From positions 1 to 8,611 of the forward strand of contig JAEOUL010000171.1 of NCBI GenBank assembly GCA_016839345.1: DNA of 8,611 nt. The letters are read 5' to 3'. Every line of letters begins with the position of its first letter. Position 1 is the first letter of the stretch. The notes under the pieces were generated by a model. The model did not search any database and had not been told where the DNA came from. It saw only the letters and a list, made by a program, of their open reading frames with translations. The position numbers and the translations under genes are program-made. The DNA is from Candidatus Thorarchaeota archaeon. Lineage in GTDB: Archaea > Asgardarchaeota > Thorarchaeia > Thorarchaeales > Thorarchaeaceae. Below, piece after piece: positions 5,183 through 8,611 of this stretch.

Positions 5183-7783
5183 GTGAGTAAACAGACCCCG
5201 ATGCAAAGGCAGTATCTACATTTGAAGAGACAGTATCCTGACTGTATTCTTATGTATCAGTTGGGCGACTTTCATGAGAGGTTCAATGAGGATGCTAAAA
5301 TAGCAAGTCGGATCTTAGATATAGTCCTTACAGCTAGAGGCGAAGGCGTAGACAAATGGCCACTGTGTGGTGTGCCCAATCACTCAGTAGATGGATACAT
5401 CGCCAAACTGCTGGCAGCGGGTCACACAGTGGCTATCGCCAGGCAGGTAGAGGACGCATCGCAGGCTAAGGGGTTAGTGAAGAGGGATGTAGTTCGAGTG
5501 GTTACACCTGGCACTGTCCTTGAGAGTACGATGCTGGATGACACGACTAACAACTACCTGGTTGCGTTGGTACAGCATGAGAACCTGATTGGCATCTCAG
5601 CTGTTGATGTGTCAACAGGAGAGTTCCTTGCAACAGAGTATGAAGCTGCACTCGATAGCGAAGCCACGATGAACGAGATTGGAAAGTTCTCACCATCAGA
5701 GATTCTTCTGCCCGATTCGAGTTCAAAGTCCAAACTCCGTACATATCTTGAGGAACAGGGCATCACAATCACTTTACGAAATGACACTGACTACTCAGCA
5801 AGAACTGCAGAGGAAAGAATCAAAGAGCAGTTCGGGGTGTCTACCCTTGATGGTTATGGACTGAGGGATAAATGTGTAGCATTGGGCGCAGCAGGTGCTG
5901 TGCTCGCGTACCTGAATGATGTGCACAAGACAGGGACAATCACTGTTTCAGGGATTCGGACTTACAGTGTCGAAACACACATGATCGTGGACCCCACGAC
6001 CCAGCGAAACCTTGAGATTGTTAAAAACGCAAGAGACGGTAGTACTCGTGGGACACTCCTCTCAGTACTCTCGAGGACTGTCACTCCCATGGGTAAGCGT
6101 AAACTGAAACAATGGATGTTGAGCCCTCTAAGAGACATTAAGGAGATTTCGAAGAGGCAGGATGCCATTGAAGAACTGGCTAGAGGTGCACTCAATCGAA
6201 AGGGAATCTCCGACAGCCTGAGAGACCTTGGAGATCTCGAGAGGATAACGAGCAGGATTGTCTTTGGGTCAGCCAATGCAAGAGACCTCCTTGCCCTGAG
6301 GAATGCACTTGCCAAAATACCCAAGGTCAAGAAGTCGTTATCAGACTGTATCAGTGAGATATTGAAGGAAGCAGCAGATTCCATCGACCCACTAACAAAA
6401 CTTCACAAGTCACTGAAGTCAGCCATTGTGGATGACCCTCCGGTTTCGATTAGGGATGGAGGAATGATACTCAAGGGATTCAGTAATGAGCTTGATGAGT
6501 TAAGAGAAACAATCTCCTCTGACAAGAAGTGGATCGCATCACTTCAGGCATCCGAACGCCGAAGGACTGGAATAAAAACACTGAAGGTCGGATTCAACAA
6601 GGTGTTTGGATACTACATTGAAGTGACCAAGGCGAACCTCTCGATGGTGCCTCCCGAGTATGAACGGAAACAGACCCTGGCAAACGCTGAGAGATTCATA
6701 ACACCAGAGCTAAAGGAGAAAGAGTCCACGGTACTTGCAGGCGAGGAACGGATCAATAAGGTAGAGTATGAGCTGTATGAGGACCTACGTGATGAAGTCA
6801 GACAGGTAACAAGCATCCTTCAGCAGGATTCAGAGTCTATTGCAGTCGCTGATGTGTTGGTATCACTTGCAGATGTTGCAGTCACAAGACGATACAGCAG
6901 ACCAAAGGTGACTGATGGAACTCGGATAAAGATTATAGATGGCAGACATGCTGCATTGGAAATCATACTTGGACCCAATGAGTTTGTACCTAATGGAATA
7001 GAAATCGGTGATGGCGGCACCACTCTGATGATCGTGACAGGACCTAATATGGCTGGGAAAAGCACATACATGCGTCAGTGTGCCATCATTGTTCTGCTTG
7101 CACAGATGGGTTCGTTTGTTCCAGCTAAAAGTGCAGAGATAGGTCTCGTTGATAGAATCTTTACTCGTGTCGGAGCATTTGATGACCTGACAGCCAGGCA
7201 GAGTACATTCATGGTGGAGATGGTAGAAACCGCAAACATACTCAACAATGCAACAGAGCGAAGTCTTGTCATTCTCGATGAAATAGGAAGGGGAACATCA
7301 ACCTTTGATGGTATGGCCTTGGCATGGGCTGTAGCAGAAAGGATTGTCAAGATGAAGACACGAACTCTCTTTGCAACTCACTTCCACCAGTTGACTGACA
7401 TGGCGAAGCAATATCATGGAGTAAAGAATGTCCATACACTTGCTAAAGAGTCAGGTGACGCAATCATCTTTCTTCACAAGGTTGTAGATGGGGGCACTGA
7501 CAGGAGTTATGGTGTGCAGGTAGCAGCACTCGCTGGTGTTCCTGACGAAGTGGTAAAAAGAGCAAAGTCACTACTCCTCAGACTTGAAAAGGAAAACATA
7601 ACTGCAGTTGATCTTACCGACGCAGACTTTGAAGACACCGAACAGTCAAGTCTTGAGGCATTGGTAATCGATGATCCTATGATTGAAAGAATTGAACACA
7701 TGGATCTTGATAGAACGACACCAATGGATGCTCTAAATGAACTCAAGGAAATCCAAGATGAGATAAAACGTCGAAAGTCCTGA
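5183..7783 (+). CDS. mutS: DNA mismatch repair protein MutS (MutS1 type)
   Basis: A full-length MutS of 866 residues (E. coli 853). It recognises mismatches and small loops and, on ATP binding, becomes a sliding clamp that recruits MutL. The N-terminal domain opens with TPMQRQYLHLK and keeps the mismatch-reading Phe-X-Glu motif as F30-H31-E32 in GDFHERF (bacterial proteins usually have FYE). The clamp/lever region includes FGYYIEVTKAN (from residue 475) and AERFITPELKEKE. The ATPase domain has Walker A GPNMAGKS (620-627), TARQSTFMVEM (from 670), Walker B with D699-E700 in LVILDEIGRGTS, and ATHFHQL with His733. The C-terminus ends in the typical TPMDALNELKEIQDEI helix. There is no Smr domain, so it is not MutS2. 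It starts at GTG 5183. No mutL is adjacent; the downstream neighbour is convergent. MutS is patchy in archaea and is commonly regarded as bacterial in origin, which I infer also applies here. Confidence 0.97.
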   Translation: MSKQTPMQRQYLHLKRQYPDCILMYQLGDFHERFNEDAKIASRILDIVLTARGEGVDKWPLCGVPNHSVDGYIAKLLAAGHTVAIARQVEDASQAKGLVKRDVVRVVTPGTVLESTMLDDTTNNYLVALVQHENLIGISAVDVSTGEFLATEYEAALDSEATMNEIGKFSPSEILLPDSSSKSKLRTYLEEQGITITLRNDTDYSARTAEERIKEQFGVSTLDGYGLRDKCVALGAAGAVLAYLNDVHKTGTITVSGIRTYSVETHMIVDPTTQRNLEIVKNARDGSTRGTLLSVLSRTVTPMGKRKLKQWMLSPLRDIKEISKRQDAIEELARGALNRKGISDSLRDLGDLERITSRIVFGSANARDLLALRNALAKIPKVKKSLSDCISEILKEAADSIDPLTKLHKSLKSAIVDDPPVSIRDGGMILKGFSNELDELRETISSDKKWIASLQASERRRTGIKTLKVGFNKVFGYYIEVTKANLSMVPPEYERKQTLANAERFITPELKEKESTVLAGEERINKVEYELYEDLRDEVRQVTSILQQDSESIAVADVLVSLADVAVTRRYSRPKVTDGTRIKIIDGRHAALEIILGPNEFVPNGIEIGDGGTTLMIVTGPNMAGKSTYMRQCAIIVLLAQMGSFVPAKSAEIGLVDRIFTRVGAFDDLTARQSTFMVEMVETANILNNATERSLVILDEIGRGTSTFDGMALAWAVAERIVKMKTRTLFATHFHQLTDMAKQYHGVKNVHTLAKESGDAIIFLHKVVDGGTDRSYGVQVAALAGVPDEVVKRAKSLLLRLEKENITAVDLTDADFEDTEQSSLEALVIDDPMIERIEHMDLDRTTPMDALNELKEIQDEIKRRKS

Positions 7784-7795
7784 TGAACTCCAAGT

Positions 7796-8404
7796 TTAGA
7801 CCCTTAGTGAGCCACGAAACCCTCTATCGCTATAGAAAGAAGGAGCACTATTATGAAATGTAAAGACATGGTTGTAGCGGCGATTACAAAAAAGGGCACC
7901 ACCTAGTTTTCTGATATCTGAAGGAGTTCTCACCCAGCTTGAGGTCTTCGTATCGAAATCTCCAAGTTTCTGTAACTCTCGATATTGATCTTCTGTCAAA
8001 AGCTCAATGCCTATGGAGATTGCCATATCAATAACATTACCTGTTAGACCTCCGGATTTCACACTTTTGGTGCTTTTCATCTTTTTCCTCGCTTCTTGCC
8101 CTTCACGGTCGTAACAAACGTATCTGCGGCCTTCAGGACTCTGTGCTGAACAATCAAAGAATATGTATTCGTGCGTCTTTTCATCATGCCCAACAACATC
8201 CGGTTCACCGCCAGTCCGTTCCATTTCATTTAGTGACCACAGTTTTTCAGGATTGGCCTCTAACCTTGCCTGGACTTTCGCCCATTCAAGACCTTTATGG
8301 CGGTTCATGTTTTCCTCAAAACGGTCTCTCAACGTATTGAGTAATTCTTCACGTTGCTCTGGATGCAACTCCTTCATAATATTGTTATTTGTCATACTAA
8401 TCAT
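7796..8404 (-). CDS. DUF4256 family protein of unknown function
   Basis: A soluble protein of 202 residues that matches my memory of the DUF4256 family almost end to end. Conserved blocks in order are RHKGLEWAKVQARLEANP (about 35-52), MERTGGEPDVVG (61-72), FFDCSAQSPEGRRYVCYDRE (82-101), FDTKTSSWVRTP (150-161), IRKLGGALFCNRRYN (164-178) and RGFRGSLRV at the C-terminus. No signal peptide or membrane segment is seen. The conserved acidic, cysteine, arginine and histidine residues suggest an enzyme or a nucleic-acid-related activity, but no reaction is known to me. Start: ATG at 8404; an in-frame ATG at 8395 is an alternative and lies just after GGGATGAT, a weak Shine-Dalgarno. It converges on mutS with 12 bases between stops and diverges from rpe, so it is probably transcribed alone. 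Confidence 0.88.
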   Translation of the reverse strand: MISMTNNNIMKELHPEQREELLNTLRDRFEENMNRHKGLEWAKVQARLEANPEKLWSLNEMERTGGEPDVVGHDEKTHEYIFFDCSAQSPEGRRYVCYDREGQEARKKMKSTKSVKSGGLTGNVIDMAISIGIELLTEDQYRELQKLGDFDTKTSSWVRTPSDIRKLGGALFCNRRYNHVFTFHNSAPSFYSDRGFRGSLRV

Positions 8405-8427
8405 CCCGGTTTAACAGGCAACTGTGA

Positions 8428-8437
8428 TAATAAAAAA
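8428..8437 (-). promoter_or_regulatory. Candidate TATA box for the DUF4256 gene
   Basis: On the minus strand TTTTTTATTA is centred about 28 bases before the ATG at 8404. That would give a leaderless or nearly leaderless transcript. The call is by eye. Confidence 0.3.
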
Positions 8438-8445
8438 CTATAGTT
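8436..8445. repeat. 10-base perfect palindrome in the divergent DUF4256-rpe region
   Basis: AACTATAGTT is its own reverse complement and overlaps the candidate TATA box of the minus-strand gene. It may be a regulator site shared by the divergent genes, or chance in AT-rich DNA. Confidence 0.2.
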
Positions 8446-8499
8446 AAATGCGTATATCACGGCTATTGACATTTGAGAAGATTAAAATCAAATCAGTAT

Positions 8500-8503
8500 G
8501 AGG
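8500..8503 (+). promoter_or_regulatory. Ribosome binding site for rpe
   Basis: GAGG (in TGAGGTTTGAT) lies 7 bases before the ATG at 8511. The nearby ATG at 8498 is out of frame with the epimerase and overlaps this site. Confidence 0.5.
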
Positions 8504-8510
8504 TTTGATT

Positions 8511-8611
8511 ATGCATAAACCTCTACTCACACCCTCCATTCTGGCAGCTAATTATGCCAACCTTGAAGCAGACGTTAAGGCTGCTGAAAAGGGTGGAGCA
8601 GATTATTTCCA
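8511..8611 (+). CDS. rpe: Ribulose-phosphate 3-epimerase, 3' partial (cut by window edge)
   Basis: Only the first 33 codons are visible, but they match the start of this TIM-barrel enzyme closely: TPSILAANYANLEADVKAAEKGGADYF corresponds to the family pattern aPSiLsADfa.L..ev..ve.aGaDy.H. The substrate-site serine of PSIL is present, while the usual SAD triplet reads AAN here. The enzyme interconverts ribulose 5-phosphate and xylulose 5-phosphate in the cytoplasm, in the non-oxidative pentose phosphate pathway. The ATG at 8511 follows a GAGG ribosome site at 7 bases. It is divergent from the DUF4256 gene. The metal-binding histidines and aspartates lie beyond the window and cannot be checked. 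Confidence 0.88.
   Translation, partial: MHKPLLTPSILAANYANLEADVKAAEKGGADYF

Noticed and set aside
5962..7746. Several antisense open frames of 65-140 codons within mutS
   Set aside because: All are opposite-strand shadows of mutS, rich in serine and arginine as expected for reverse frames, with no supporting signals.
7784..7795. Terminator between mutS and the DUF4256 gene
   Set aside because: Only 12 bases separate the two stop codons and there is no hairpin or T-run; the same is true of the three bases between ccmE and the flavoprotein gene.

Overview
The window looks archaeal, though this is an inference. The cytochrome c maturation genes are of the archaeal/Desulfovibrio-like type, with a CXXXY heme-binding motif in CcmE. 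There is a compact CX2CX2CX5C iron-sulfur flavoprotein of the kind common in anaerobic archaea, and several intergenic gaps hold TATA-like boxes about 40-70 bases from start codons. Shine-Dalgarno sequences and GTG starts are also used. The phylum cannot be told from sequence alone; an Asgard or euryarchaeal lineage would fit. All calls come from reading motifs, not from database searches.

Bases 1-4283 hold a run of plus-strand genes. A FAD-linked oxidase of the GlcD/D-lactate dehydrogenase type, cut by the left edge, ends in hydrophobic segments that probably anchor it in the membrane. It is followed by ccmA, ccmB, ccmC, a 46-residue ccmD-like gene and ccmE. Together these encode the heme export and heme-chaperone half of System I cytochrome c biogenesis: CcmA and CcmB form the ABC transporter, CcmC with CcmD loads heme onto CcmE, and CcmE carries it outside the membrane. 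The heme lyase CcmF is not here, and neither are CcmG or CcmH. The operon ends three bases from the convergent stop codon of the iron-sulfur flavoprotein gene (4287-4922, minus strand).

Bases 4923-5182 are a very AT-rich divergent intergenic region with repeated TGTAC motifs and imperfect inverted repeats. It separates the flavoprotein gene from mutS (5183-7783, plus strand), a full-length MutS1 mismatch repair ATPase with intact mismatch-reading and ATPase motifs. No mutL is present in the window. mutS converges, with a 12-base gap, on a minus-strand DUF4256 gene of unknown function (7796-8404). A 106-base divergent region then leads to the start of a ribulose-phosphate 3-epimerase gene (rpe), cut by the right edge.

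I found no tRNA, rRNA, CRISPR array, insertion sequence or attachment site. The least ordinary parts are the ccm cluster (a hidden ccmD, the variant ccmE and no ccmF), the membrane-anchored oxidase directly upstream of it, and the TGTAC-rich region upstream of mutS.
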